A DNA stretch of 64,000 nt, from positions 1,426,001-1,490,000 of the forward strand of contig NZ_CP109444.1 in NCBI RefSeq assembly GCF_036227225.1, in the 5' to 3' direction. This document shows, piece by piece, positions 52,471-61,670 of this stretch. Every line of letters starts with the position of its first letter. The stretch's first letter is position 1. The stretch is from Streptomyces sp. NBC_01478. GTDB taxonomy: Bacteria; Actinomycetota; Actinomycetes; Streptomycetales; Streptomycetaceae. The notes beneath the pieces are model-generated. The model was not told where the DNA came from and made no database searches. It worked only from the letters and a program-made list of their open reading frames with translations. The position numbers and the translations under genes are program-made.

Positions 52471-53700
52471 GTGAACGACAACGACGACATAGGCGTCATC
52501 CTCGGCCTGGACGTCGGCAAGAGCACCCATCACGGACACGGACTCACCCCGGCCGGCAAGAAGGTCTTCGACAAACCCCTGCCCAACACCGAGCCGAAAC
52601 TGCGGGACGTCTTCGAGAAGCTGAAGGCCAAGTTCGGCACCGTCCTGGTGATCGTCGACCAGCCCGCCTCCATCGGCGCCCTGCCACTGACGGTGGCCCG
52701 GGATGCCGGCTGCAAGGTCGCCTACCTGCCGGGCCTGTCGATGCGGCGGATCGCCGATCTCTACCCGGGCGAGGCCAAAACCGACGCCCGCGACGCGGCC
52801 GTGATCGCCGACGCCGCCCGCACCCTGCCGCACACACTGCGCTCGCTGGAGGCGACCGACGAGATCACCGCCGAACTCACGGTCCTCGTCGGCTTCGACC
52901 AGGATCTGGCGGCCGAGGCCACCCGCACCTCCAACCGGATCCGCGGCCTGCTCACCCAGTTCCACCCCAGCCTCGAGCGGGTCCTGGGACCGCGTCTGGA
53001 CCATCAGGCTGTGACCTGGCTGCTGGAACGCTACGGATCCCCTGCCGCTCTGCGAAAAGCCGGACGCCGCAAGCTGGTTGAGGTGATCCGGCCCAAGGCC
53101 CCCAGGATGGCCCAGCGGCTGATCGACGACGTCTTCGACGCACTCGACGAACAGACCGTCGTCGTTCCCGGCACCGGCACCCTCGACATCGTGATCCCCT
53201 CCCTGGCCCGCTCGCTCGGAGCCGTCCACGAACAACGCCGGGCCACAGAAGCCCAGATCACAGTCCTGCTGGAGGATCACCCTCTTTCGAAGGTCCTGAC
53301 GTCGCTGCCCGGCGTCGGCGTCAGGACCGCCGCCACCCTGCTGGTCACCGTCGGCGACGGCACCAGTTTCCCCACCTCCGCCCACCTGGCCTCCTACGCC
53401 GGCCTCGCCCCGACCACGACGTCGTCGGGCACCTCCATCCACGGCGAACACGCGCCACGAGGCGGCAACCGGCAACTCAAACGCGCGATGTTCCTCTCCG
53501 CGTTCGCCGCCCTGCACGATCCCGCCTCCCGCACCTACTACGACAAATGCCGGGCCCGAGGGAAAACCCACACACAAGCCCTCCTCCGCCTCGCCCGCCA
53601 ACGCATCAACGTCCTGTTCGCGATGCTCCGCGACGGCACCTTCTACGAACCCAGAACCCCACGCCTCGCTTGACGAAAGACATAGAGGCACCCCCCCCGC
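52250..53700 (+). mobile_element. IS110-family insertion sequence (approximate ends)
   Basis: The element is defined by an intact IS110-type transposase. The family lacks long terminal inverted repeats, so both ends are estimates from the flanking LigM-like gene and the downstream hairpin. The insertion separates LigM-like copy 3 from the binding protein gene at 53822. Confidence 0.6.
52471..53673 (+). CDS. IS110-family transposase
   Basis: A 400-residue transposase. The N-terminal DEDD (RuvC-like) domain has the metal-binding Asp in LGLDVGKSTHH and in KTDARDAAVIADAAR. The C-terminal Tnp20 domain has LPGVGVRTAATLLVTVGD and SYAGLAPTTTSSG with the serine used in strand joining. The start is GTG 52471 with GGAGG six bases upstream. 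It appears full length and uninterrupted, so probably active. Confidence 0.93.
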   Translation: MNDNDDIGVILGLDVGKSTHHGHGLTPAGKKVFDKPLPNTEPKLRDVFEKLKAKFGTVLVIVDQPASIGALPLTVARDAGCKVAYLPGLSMRRIADLYPGEAKTDARDAAVIADAARTLPHTLRSLEATDEITAELTVLVGFDQDLAAEATRTSNRIRGLLTQFHPSLERVLGPRLDHQAVTWLLERYGSPAALRKAGRRKLVEVIRPKAPRMAQRLIDDVFDALDEQTVVVPGTGTLDIVIPSLARSLGAVHEQRRATEAQITVLLEDHPLSKVLTSLPGVGVRTAATLLVTVGDGTSFPTSAHLASYAGLAPTTTSSGTSIHGEHAPRGGNRQLKRAMFLSAFAALHDPASRTYYDKCRARGKTHTQALLRLARQRINVLFAMLRDGTFYEPRTPRLA

Positions 53701-53701
53701 A

Positions 53702-53744
53702 GGGCGGGGCACCAGGCAGGCGGCTCCCGCCTGGTGCCCCGCCC
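53702..53744. terminator. perfect 16-bp hairpin between IS110 and the binding-protein gene
   Basis: Arms GGGCGGGGCACCAGGC (53702-53717) and GCCTGGTGCCCCGCCC (53729-53744), 11-base loop. It can terminate both the transposase gene and the convergent binding-protein gene. Confidence 0.7.
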
Positions 53745-53821
53745 GCACCACCACTGCCAGTAGCCGGCCGTACGACTCCGCGGGCGGCGCACCGGGAAAC
53801 ACCATCGCCCGGATTGAACGG

Positions 53822-54775
53822 TCAGCTGTCCGTGTCGCAGTACAGGGGCGCGGTGTCCGCGTTGGATCTGGTCACCAGACGTGCGTCGATGCGAGCGATC
53901 TTCTCCTTCTCTTCCTTGCGCAGCAAGGAGAGCGTGTGGGTCACCGCCAGTGCCCCCAAGTCCTGGACCGAGTTGGAGACCGTCGCCGCGAACTTCCCGT
54001 TCTTGAGAGCGGCGAGCCCCTGGTCGGTGCCGTTGACGGTCACGATCTTCACGCTCTTCGCGCCCGCCGCGTCGAACGCCTCACGCACGCCGAAGGCCAT
54101 GTCCTCGTTGGCGACGAACGCGTACCGGATGTCGGAATGAGCCTGGATCAGCCTTGCTGCGGCGGCCTTGGCCGTCGCCCGGTCGAACATGCCCCGTTCA
54201 TCCCCCACGACCTTTACATTGTCTGCCAGGTTCTTTGTGAATCCGCCGACCATCAGGTTGGACGACGTGCTCCCGTCGCCGGAGATGACAACAGCCTCGG
54301 CGGGCTTTCCAGCAGCGTCGTCATCGACCCATTGGGCGTCCAACTTGCCTATCCCCGGTAAGTCACTGACGACGGCGCCGAGGATTTTACTGTCGTCCGC
54401 GGGCGTCACGGCGATCAGCATGATGGGTATCTCCGCCTTCTGCGCCGCAGCGATGTCGGCATCCAGGGCACTGGCGTCCACACTGAGCAGCACAATGGCG
54501 TCGACCTTGCGCGCGATCATGTCCTTCACATTGCGCAGCTCCGCCGACTTACTCCCGTTCGAGTTGGCGGTCACCACTTTTGCGAGGTTGTTCGACGTGG
54601 TCTTCGTGACCGCCGTCTGCAAACAGGTGTGGAACGACGTCGTTCCCCCGTTGATGAACCCCAGGACGACAGGACCCGTGGAATGGGTGCCGGCGTCGGG
54701 AACCAGAGTGCATCCGGTCACCAAGAGGCCAAGGCCAACTCCGATTGCGAGCAGCGGCCTGCTGGATATGGGCAT
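53822..54775 (-). CDS. orphan sugar-type substrate-binding lipoprotein
   Basis: A 317-residue lipoprotein with lipobox LLVTGC (Cys about 22) and a ribose-binding-protein-like fold (DMIARKVDAIVLLSVDASALD, AEIPIMLIAV, RYAFVANEDMAFGVREAFDAAGAK, VNGTDQGLAALKNGKF). No ATPase or permease is adjacent, so it probably feeds a transporter elsewhere, perhaps the one at 35808-38440. The ATG at 54775 has AAAGG about ten bases upstream and is preferred to a GTG at 54799. A seventh regulon operator (55003-55016) lies upstream. Its base composition is less G+C rich than neighbours, hinting at acquisition. Confidence 0.82.
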   Translation of the reverse strand: MPISSRPLLAIGVGLGLLVTGCTLVPDAGTHSTGPVVLGFINGGTTSFHTCLQTAVTKTTSNNLAKVVTANSNGSKSAELRNVKDMIARKVDAIVLLSVDASALDADIAAAQKAEIPIMLIAVTPADDSKILGAVVSDLPGIGKLDAQWVDDDAAGKPAEAVVISGDGSTSSNLMVGGFTKNLADNVKVVGDERGMFDRATAKAAAARLIQAHSDIRYAFVANEDMAFGVREAFDAAGAKSVKIVTVNGTDQGLAALKNGKFAATVSNSVQDLGALAVTHTLSLLRKEEKEKIARIDARLVTRSNADTAPLYCDTDS

Positions 54776-55135
54776 GTGTAGGGAGCCTTTCTGCTGCACA
54801 TGACTTCGTCGTCAAGGCAGACAGCGCTGGAAATTTCTCGGAGTTGCTCGGTTCGTGATCCGCGATCCGTGAGCCGTGATCCGCCGACACAGATGTGACA
54901 CCCACCCTTTCGGTGCGCAAGTCAGACATTCTGCGCGAAAGTCCGAATGGGGCGGCCACTCTCACAAGGCTCACTTTCATTGATATTTGCCCGACTACGA
55001 CGCTTAAACGTTCTAGCACTCAGCCGAATTGGCGCAGGCGGAAGCTAGCAGAGCGGATACCGGGAGGCGAGGACACAGTCACGCAATCTTTGCTTGCGTT
55101 CTGCGCATGCTCGCGCTCCGGGCCGGAGGGTCGTC
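54776..55135. other. intergenic region, relatively A+T rich
   Basis: No gene seen. It contains operator 7 and the promoter of the binding-protein gene. The segment 54960-55010 is markedly A+T rich for this genome. Confidence 0.5.
55003..55016. promoter_or_regulatory. one-carbon regulon operator 7 (CTTAAACGTTCTAG)
   Basis: Matches CTANAWCGWTNTAG at all but one position, 228 bp upstream of the binding-protein start. Confidence 0.55.
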
Positions 55136-56431
55136 TCAACGTGGTCGGAGGTGCCGTCGTAGGCGTGCGGGACGTCGTACGGCCGGTGTCGTCCCGTGTT
55201 CCCGTGACGCGCTCGCTCGCCGCGCGTTCCTCGGCGGGTGCGTCAGCAGGACGACGCCAACGCCTGCCCCCACGATCTGCGCGGCGGCTGCCATACCCAG
55301 AAGGGGTGCGGCTCCCAGCCCGCCCAGGGCACCGATCCCGGCTGCTCCCGCCGCGGCCGCCGTACTCTTCAGACCGGCGCCGAGGGTGAAGATCTGTGTG
55401 CGCAAGGGCAGGGGCGCGTACCGTTCGCGCGCGGCGAGCAGGGTGCTGAACAGCGGACCCGTCGCCCAGCCCGCCGTGGCGAACAGCGCCGTGGTCAGTG
55501 CCATTCCGGCGACGCATGCGGCCAGGGCCAAAGGCAGTGCGATCAGTGGCAGGCACAGCAGCACTACTCGTTCGGGGCGGGTTCGGGTCCAGGGTTTGAC
55601 GGCGTAGGTGAGGGAGCCCGCCATGGCGCCGACGGCGAAGGCGGTCATCAGACCGCCCGCCGCCCAGCCTGCATGGCGTTCGGTGGCCAGCAGGGCCGTG
55701 ATGACGGGCAGGGCTCCGATGCCGATCTGGCCGATGCTGCTGGCCCAGGTCACGGACCGCAGCGGTGGGTTGCCCAGGATTTCCCGGGCGCCGGCCGCGA
55801 GGACGGCGGGCCGAAGTGCGTCGGTCGTACGGTCCTTGGTGCGCGGGCGGGCAGGCAACCGCAGCAGGGGCACGGCACAGGCACCGGTCAGCGCGGCCAT
55901 GCCGAGGGCGAAGAGTGCCGCGCCCGGACCGATCGTGGCGGCCAGCATCGCTGCCAGCGCGGGGCCGAGGACGCCCGCCAGGTTGTAGGTGGTGGAGTCG
56001 ATGCTGAAGGCGCGGGTGAGGGCTCGCTCGGGGAGGAGTTCGGCGAGCAGGCTGGTGAGTCCGCCGGTGACCAGAGGGGCGCAGCAGCCGGCCGCGAGGA
56101 CCAGGAGCAGGACGAGAGCCGTGGGGATACGGCCCAGCGCCCATGCCGTCGCGGCCAGACCGGTGCCATAGGCGGCCAGGCCCAGACCGTGGAAGAGCTT
56201 GCGATGGCGGACCCGGTCGGCGAGGGCGCCGGCCACGGGAGCCGCGATCACGTGGGGCACCATCAGCGCGGCGACCAGGAGGCCGCCGAGGCTTGCGCTG
56301 TGTTCGCGTGCCAGGGCGAGCAGAACGAGTGCGACGCGCGCTCCCTCGTCGGCCAGGCGCGCCGGTATCGCGACGCCGAGGTAACAGGCCGTGGGCGTGG
56401 CGACGGCGGCGGGTGCGGCGGTGGCGGCCAT
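55136..56431 (-). CDS. MFS transporter (paired with CGNR protein)
   Basis: A 431-residue major facilitator with 12 predicted membrane helices. LADEGARVALVLLALA at the start and APLVTGGLTSLLAELLPER in the middle match the MFS protein at 20138, so they are paralogues. The ATG at 56431 has AGGA five bases upstream; 56449 lacks a site. It is divergent from a CGNR zinc-finger gene, a pairing repeated at 62941/63026. Confidence 0.85.
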   Translation of the reverse strand: MAATAAPAAVATPTACYLGVAIPARLADEGARVALVLLALAREHSASLGGLLVAALMVPHVIAAPVAGALADRVRHRKLFHGLGLAAYGTGLAATAWALGRIPTALVLLLVLAAGCCAPLVTGGLTSLLAELLPERALTRAFSIDSTTYNLAGVLGPALAAMLAATIGPGAALFALGMAALTGACAVPLLRLPARPRTKDRTTDALRPAVLAAGAREILGNPPLRSVTWASSIGQIGIGALPVITALLATERHAGWAAGGLMTAFAVGAMAGSLTYAVKPWTRTRPERVVLLCLPLIALPLALAACVAGMALTTALFATAGWATGPLFSTLLAARERYAPLPLRTQIFTLGAGLKSTAAAAGAAGIGALGGLGAAPLLGMAAAAQIVGAGVGVVLLTHPPRNARRASASREHGTTPAVRRPARLRRHLRPR

Positions 56432-56555
56432 CGAGGTCCTGCCCGTCATCAGGGGGCCGTAGCGCGGTTCGTGGCGCGCATGGAGCGGGCCCCGGATTTC
56501 CGCGAGCGTTATCGGTCAAGGGTCTGATTCCACGATCTTGTCGACGTATGCCTGG

Positions 56556-57146
56556 GTGAGCGACACTGATGCGGTGGAGTTCACTTTCGTCAGCGGTCAC
56601 CTGGCCTTGGACCTGGCCGCAACGCTGACTTGGCGCAGCAGCTACCCGATCGAGCTGCTGGCCGGTCCGCGGGATCTGTCCGCGTGGATCGAGCAGGCGG
56701 GACTGGCGGAGGTTGCCGGGCGAATCGACGACGCCGATGTCGAGCGGATGCGGAAGTTGCGTGAGGCCGTCTACCGCACGGCGTCCGCGGGTCCGCTGGA
56801 GCGGCAACCCCGCGCCGGGGACCTGCGGTTCATCAGCAGGACGGCGGCCGGCAAGCAGCTCACGCCGGTGCTGGAGGAGTTGGGCCGCGCGGTGTGGCGC
56901 GGCAACGTCGACCAGGTACTGGCCACGGTGGCCCACCAGGCGTGCGTCCTGCTCGGCGGCTCCGACTACCGTCGCATCCGGGCGTGCACGGACACCCAGT
57001 GCACCCGACTTTTCGTTGACCATTCCCGTTCCGGCAGCCGCCGCTGGTGCGACAAGCAGAGCTGCGGCGGGCGGGCCAACGCCGCGGCCTACCGCCGACG
57101 CCGTGCGCAGCCCTCGCCGCGATCACCTCACGCGCCGACGCCGTGA
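56556..57146 (+). CDS. ABATE/CGNR zinc-finger putative regulator
   Basis: About 196 residues. N-terminal ABATE-type domain (FVSGHLALDLAATLTWR) and C-terminal CGNR zinc finger with the pattern CTDTQC, then RWCDKQSCGGRANAAAYR, Cys-rich and followed by basic residues. Such proteins are predicted stress or metabolite-responsive transcription factors. It is divergent from an MFS gene, which it probably controls. The start is uncertain: GTG 56556, GTG 56574 and TTG 56538 are all possible, none with a strong ribosome site. Its 3' end runs into a truncated response-regulator gene on the other strand. Confidence 0.78.
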   Translation: MSDTDAVEFTFVSGHLALDLAATLTWRSSYPIELLAGPRDLSAWIEQAGLAEVAGRIDDADVERMRKLREAVYRTASAGPLERQPRAGDLRFISRTAAGKQLTPVLEELGRAVWRGNVDQVLATVAHQACVLLGGSDYRRIRACTDTQCTRLFVDHSRSGSRRWCDKQSCGGRANAAAYRRRRAQPSPRSPHAPTP

Positions 57147-57469
57147 TTCGCGGCGCCGGTGCACGACCAGCGGCCGCGCAACTCGTGGGAGACGTCGTCG
57201 AAGCGGTGGGACGGTCTTCCGAGGAGAAGTGGCTGCACAGGACGCGTCGGAAGGTGCAGGTCGAGCAGGATGCAGTCGATCTCGCGGGAGGCGAGCTCGC
57301 TGCGGGCCCCGGCGAGCGTTGTCCGTGTGGACGGCGCGAACCGCGGTCCGGTGTCGTGGAGGAGTTCGTCGACGAGTACGGCGTCCGCCTCGTCGTCCTC
57401 GACCAGGAGGATGCGGTACGCCCGGTCCGGCGAGGGCGTTACGGGACGGGCTGCGGCGAAGTCGGTCAC
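57128..57469 (-). pseudogene. response regulator receiver domain, truncated
   Basis: The GTG at 57469 overlaps the kinase stop by four bases, typical of a kinase/regulator pair. The frame encodes the first part of a receiver domain (YRILLVEDDEADAVLVDELL, then EIDCILLDLHLP with the phospho-acceptor Asp), but family similarity stops at about 57248. The conserved Thr and Lys segments are missing. The tail runs antisense into the CGNR gene end. This looks like a deletion junction. Confidence 0.7.
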
Positions 57470-59070
57470 GGTCCCGGGTCCGTGTCGGCACGGGTCGCTT
57501 CGGGCATGGTCGCAGGATTTATGGCCTTGGGGGGCTCGCTTGCGAGGGTGAAGGTGATCTGGGCGCCGTCCTGGTAGGCCGGATCGACGGAGATGGTGCC
57601 GCCGTGGAATTCGACGATCTTCTTGCACATGGCCAGGCCGATGCCGCTGCCGTCGTAGGCGTCCTTGGTGTGCAGCCGCTGGAAGATGACGAACACCTTG
57701 TCGACGTATTCGGGGCCGATGCCGATGCCGTTGTCGGTCACCGTGAACCGCCACAGCGGGCCTTCCTCGGCGGCCGAGATGTGGATGGTGGGTGGCCGGC
57801 CGGGGTGGCGGAATTTGACGGCGTTGCCGATCAGGTTCTGCCAGAGCATGCCCATCTGGGTGGGGTCGGCGACCAGCGAGGGCAGCGGATCGTGCGTGAT
57901 GGACGCCTCGCTCTCCTCGATGCTCATGCTCAGAGAGGACAGGGCCTGCCGGAGCACCGCATCGAGGTCGACTCTCTGGAGCTCGTGGTGGACGCGGCCC
58001 ACGCGGGAGAAGTCGAGGAGGTCGCTGATGAGGACCTGCATGCGGTTCGCGCCGTCGACCGCGTAGTCGATGTACTGGTCGGCCCGGGCGTCCAACTGGC
58101 CGCCGTAGCGCCGTTGGAGGAGCTGGGTGAAGCTGGAGACCTTGCGCAGCGGCTCCTGCAGATCGTGGGAGGCGACGTAGGCGAACTGCTCCAGCTCGGC
58201 ATTGGAGCGTTGCAGGTCGGCCGCCTGTGCGTGGAGCCTCACGCGTGCCTCTTCGGTGAACGCCAGCTCCCGTACCAGGCGCCGGCGCATGAAGTCGATC
58301 TCGCCGCTGAGCCGGCGCAGGTCCGCGGGCCCGGTGGGGGTGATGGGATGGCCGAAGTCGCCGCCGGCGATGGCGCGGGCGTCCCTCCCGAGCTGCCCCA
58401 GGGGTGTCGTGATGCCGCGGCGCAGCCCTTCGAAGACCAGCACGCTCAGTACGGCGATGACGAGCGCGATCGCGGCGAAGACCCAGTCGCGCAGCAGCAT
58501 CGTGGAGGAGAGGTCCGCCGCGGCCTGCGTCCGGTCCGTCCGCAGCCGCTTCTGCTGGCTCGCCAGGGCGGCCCGGAGCGCGTCGAAGTCCTTCTTGCCC
58601 TCCGCGGCGCGTTCGGTGGCCAGCGGTGAGGGGCTGCCGGCGGGTGCGGCGGCGATCGGGCGGGCGACCCGTGCCTGCCAGGTCTCCACGGCATCCCGTA
58701 CGGCCTTCAGATCCTTGAGGCCGGCCGCGTCGGCATGGAGCAGCCGGGTCAGGCGTGCGGTGGTGGTTGCCTGATCGGCGAGCCCCTGCCGGTAGGGAGT
58801 GCGGAAGTCGGCGGTGCCGGTGAGGCCGTATCCGCGGATGCCGGTCTCCTGGTTCAGCAGCGCCGATTCCAGTTGCAGTGCGGTGCTCAGGGCCGGAGAT
58901 TTCACGTTCACCAGGTTCTCGGTGATCGATCCCGTGCGTTGCAGCATCCACGCCCCCGTCACCCCCAGGAGGGCCAGGGCCGTCAGCGAGAGAACCGCCC
59001 CGACGCGCAGCCACCGCCGGGTCGTCCAGGTGGAAAAGGCCCCCGCGCGCGCTCTCGTGCTCCCGCTCAT
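57466..59070 (-). CDS. sensor histidine kinase (CHASE3-HAMP-HisKA-HATPase)
   Basis: A 534-residue membrane kinase. It has two transmembrane segments (about 23-43 and 193-213) enclosing a CHASE3-like extracytoplasmic region (LESALLNQETGIRGYGLTG), a HAMP linker (GLRRGITTPLGQLGRDARAIAGGDF), the phospho-acceptor His in FAYVASHDLQEPLRKV, and the ATPase N, G1 and G2 boxes (NLIGNAVKFR, DNGIGIGPEYVDKVF, YDGSGIGLAMCKKI). This is the phytochrome-type kinase subfamily. Its cognate receiver gene downstream is truncated; the divergent receiver gene at 59187 may serve instead. Confidence 0.9.
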   Translation of the reverse strand: MSGSTRARAGAFSTWTTRRWLRVGAVLSLTALALLGVTGAWMLQRTGSITENLVNVKSPALSTALQLESALLNQETGIRGYGLTGTADFRTPYRQGLADQATTTARLTRLLHADAAGLKDLKAVRDAVETWQARVARPIAAAPAGSPSPLATERAAEGKKDFDALRAALASQQKRLRTDRTQAAADLSSTMLLRDWVFAAIALVIAVLSVLVFEGLRRGITTPLGQLGRDARAIAGGDFGHPITPTGPADLRRLSGEIDFMRRRLVRELAFTEEARVRLHAQAADLQRSNAELEQFAYVASHDLQEPLRKVSSFTQLLQRRYGGQLDARADQYIDYAVDGANRMQVLISDLLDFSRVGRVHHELQRVDLDAVLRQALSSLSMSIEESEASITHDPLPSLVADPTQMGMLWQNLIGNAVKFRHPGRPPTIHISAAEEGPLWRFTVTDNGIGIGPEYVDKVFVIFQRLHTKDAYDGSGIGLAMCKKIVEFHGGTISVDPAYQDGAQITFTLASEPPKAINPATMPEATRADTDPGP

Positions 59071-59186
59071 CCCGAGTCCCCTCCGCTGTGACGGCCGCCG
59101 GCACCATACGGGGGCAGCGGCAACTGTAGGGGACGTACGACAACAGCAGTTGTCGAAGGATCAGCCCGGGGCCTAGGGTGCGGACC

Positions 59187-59963
59187 GTGCCCGGCAAGGA
59201 CTTCGCTCCGCAGACCGCCCCCGAGGAAACGGCAGCCGTCGCGGACGCCGCGGTCGGCCGACTTGCCAGGCGCCTTGCCCTTCAACTGCTGGACGACGCT
59301 CCGTCCTCACCGGAGGCGGATCCGGCGGCGCCGGCACTGACCCTGCTGTATGTGCTGGACCAGCTCCAGCAGGCCGCCGAACGCCTCCAACGGGACGCGG
59401 CGGTGTCCGCGGCCCGCGCGGGCGCCGGCTACCCGCAGATCGGTGCCGCCTGCGGCCTGACCCGCCAGGGCGCGCGGCGCCGCCGGCCAGGACTCTTCCA
59501 CCACTCTCACGAAGCACCCCTGGAGCATCCGATGATGACCACCCCCGCGCGGCCCTTCGACGTTCTCCTCGTCGAGGACGACATGGCCGACGCCCTGCTC
59601 ATCGAGGAAGCCCTCAGTGAACGCGGCGCCCGCAACCTGGTCCAGGTCACCGACGGAGTCGCCGCACTGGAACATCTGCGCAGCGGCACCAGCGCACGCC
59701 CCGACCTGATCGTCCTGGACCTGAACATGCCCCGCATGAACGGACGCGACCTGCTGCGGATCCTCAAGTCGGACGAGGACCTCCAGACCATCCCCGTCGT
59801 CGTGCTCACCACCTCCACCGCTCCCGACGACGTCGCCGGCGCGTACAGCAGCCATGCCAACGCCTACGTGAGCAAGCCCGTCAACCTGGACGAGTTCGAG
59901 CACGCCGTCCAGAGCATCGACGCCTTCTACCTCGACACCGTCACCCGCCCGCCCCGCGCCTGA
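59187..59963 (+). CDS. response regulator (receiver domain) with in-frame N-terminal HTH-like extension
   Basis: The C-terminal 143 residues form a complete CheY/Rcp-type receiver: acidic pair in LLVEDDMADALLIEEAL, phospho-acceptor in DLIVLDLNMPRMNGRD, Thr in VVVLTTSTAPDD and Lys in AYVSKPVNLDEF. A second ATG at 59532 with GGAG six bases upstream could start this domain alone. The preceding 115 in-frame residues contain a short helix-turn-helix-like stretch (YPQIGAACGLTRQGARRR) seen in small Streptomyces proteins. It may be a fusion or two translation products. It is divergent from the histidine kinase gene. Confidence 0.8.
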   Translation: MPGKDFAPQTAPEETAAVADAAVGRLARRLALQLLDDAPSSPEADPAAPALTLLYVLDQLQQAAERLQRDAAVSAARAGAGYPQIGAACGLTRQGARRRRPGLFHHSHEAPLEHPMMTTPARPFDVLLVEDDMADALLIEEALSERGARNLVQVTDGVAALEHLRSGTSARPDLIVLDLNMPRMNGRDLLRILKSDEDLQTIPVVVLTTSTAPDDVAGAYSSHANAYVSKPVNLDEFEHAVQSIDAFYLDTVTRPPRA

Positions 59964-60231
59964 CAGCGGCCCGTTCCCCCTCCTCCATACGGAAGGAAGA
60001 AGTCGGCGGCGAACGATCCGGCAGAGCGCGCTCTCCAGGTCAGGACACCTCCGTCTCCCCACCGGAGTGCGGGCACCGGCTCTCCCCGCCGCTCGGTTCG
60101 CCCTCGGCCGCGGGGCGCGGCGGGGCATCGGGCACGGGAAGCGGCGGGAGGAGTGTGACTCGCCCCGTACTGAGCACCCGAGGAGTGGGGACACACGTCC
60201 CCACGTTGATCCCGAGGCGAGGAGAGCGGTC

Positions 60232-60351
60232 ATGCCGGCAGGTTCCAGCCCCAAACGGGAGCGGCAGTACGAGCACATCAAGGACAGCGCGGAGCAGCGG
60301 GGAGCCTCCGCCGGGCGGGCGAAGGAGCTCGCCGCGCGGACGCATGAGTCC
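60232..60351 (+). pseudogene. remnant of a small stabilisation-type protein
   Basis: The ATG at 60232 with AGGAG upstream begins MPAGSSPKRERQYEHIKDSA and SAGRAKELAART, which matches the start of a short lysine/arginine-rich protein common in Streptomyces (often labelled plasmid stabilisation protein). The expected remainder is missing after about 60351. The frame stays open further but loses all likeness. Confidence 0.5.
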
Positions 60352-60581
60352 CTCCTTACGTGTTCCTCGCCGGGGCAGGCCTGTCGAACGGACCAGCTCG
60401 CCTCGGTGTGTGCGAGGCACCGAGTACCCGGAAAAACGGCCAGAAGACTGCCGGCTCGACCGCTGGGAGGCGTCGGTCGACTTTTGCGGGGAACCCGTCC
60501 GGTCATCAGCACCCAGGACGCCCGCGCCCACCAGTGCGCGGTGGTCCGGTGCCACACGCCGGGACGAATGAGGCGCTCACC

Positions 60582-60893
60582 GTGGAAAACCGCAATGACC
60601 CCGACGGCATCGCGCTGTCGTCGTACGAACGACTCTCCCTGTTGCTCATCGAGGCGGAACTCCGCCAGGACCGACACCTCGTCCGGCGTATGCGCCACCC
60701 GGGTGCCCGGCCATGGCTGTCGATGTCGGTGGCCGCCCTGACGTGTGCCTCGCTGCTTCTCCTCGTCACGGGAATCCTCACCACCAACCTCGCCGTCCTG
60801 TGGTGCTTCACCGCGCTGTGGCCCGTCACCCTCCTGCTGGCTTTCCGACTGCTGCGCCATCCGGCCGACGCGGAGGCGCGCACCAGGCCATGA
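60582..60893 (+). CDS. small DUF3040-like membrane protein
   Basis: A 103-residue protein from the GTG at 60582. N-terminal LSSYERLSLLLIEAELRQDRHL resembles the helical start of DUF3040 proteins, followed by two hydrophobic segments (WLSMSVAALTCASLLLLVTG, LWCFTALWPVTLLLAFRLL). Function unknown; such genes are widespread in actinomycetes. It lies among gene remnants but is itself complete. Confidence 0.6.
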   Translation: MENRNDPDGIALSSYERLSLLLIEAELRQDRHLVRRMRHPGARPWLSMSVAALTCASLLLLVTGILTTNLAVLWCFTALWPVTLLLAFRLLRHPADAEARTRP

Positions 60894-61113
60894 CCGCGAA
60901 CTCGACGCCTTCGCCCGGCAGTTCAGGCCGGCAGATCCGGCCGCACGGCAGCGAAACCGTGGGCGTCACCCGGCGCTGAGCCGCCTGCGGCTCCTGGCGC
61001 GCCGTCGCGGATCCCGTCGCCATCGGGAACTCGCCGGCCATGAACGCCAAGGCAGAGACCAAGGGGTCGTAGTCGCCGGAGACCGCACCGCCCGCCCACT
61101 CCCCCGCCATCAC

Positions 61114-61670
61114 ATGACCTCTCCGTGGACGTCGCCGGTAGTCGGCGCCGGCATCGCGGGACTCAGCACGGCCTGGGAACTGACCCGACAGCGACGCGAG
61201 GTGGCCGTACTGGAGGCCGGACGGCTCGCCGCCGATGTCACCACTCACACGTCGGCCAAGCTCACCGCCCTGCACACGCTCGTCTACGACCATCTCCACC
61301 GCACCCGCGGCCCCGAGGACACCCGGCTGTACGCGCGCTCGCAGTCCGCCGCGATCCGCCACGCCGCCGAGATCGTCGAGGAGTTGGGCATCGACTGCGA
61401 GTGGGAGGAGGCGGCACGCGAGGGCGGGGCTGCCGGCCGGCTTCGTCACAGAAACCGACCTGCCCTTCCCTGTGGCCGGCGCGGTGCGGGTTACGGGCCA
61501 GGCCCAGGTCCACCCCCGGACGTACCTGCTGGCGCTCGCGGACGACCTTCGCCGGCACGGTGGTGCCGTGTACGAGGACACGCGGGTCGCGGGTCTCAGC
61601 GAGGGCGAACCCTGCGTGCTGACGACCGACACCGAAGTGTCGGTGCGCGCCCGCGAGGTTGCAGTGGGGC
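61114..61670 (+). pseudogene. FAD-dependent oxidoreductase (DAO type), disrupted
   Basis: The first frame from ATG 61114 gives an FAD motif (VVGAGIAGLSTAWELTR) and HTSAKLTALHTLVYDHLHRT up to IDCEWEEA. About 25 codons of the expected sequence are then missing and the frame shifts to AGLPAGFVTETDLPFPVAG, VHPRTYLLALADDLRRHGG and CVLTTDTEVSVRAREVAV. Similarity stops at about 61666 where a recombinase fragment begins. It is therefore both internally deleted and 3'-truncated. Confidence 0.75.
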
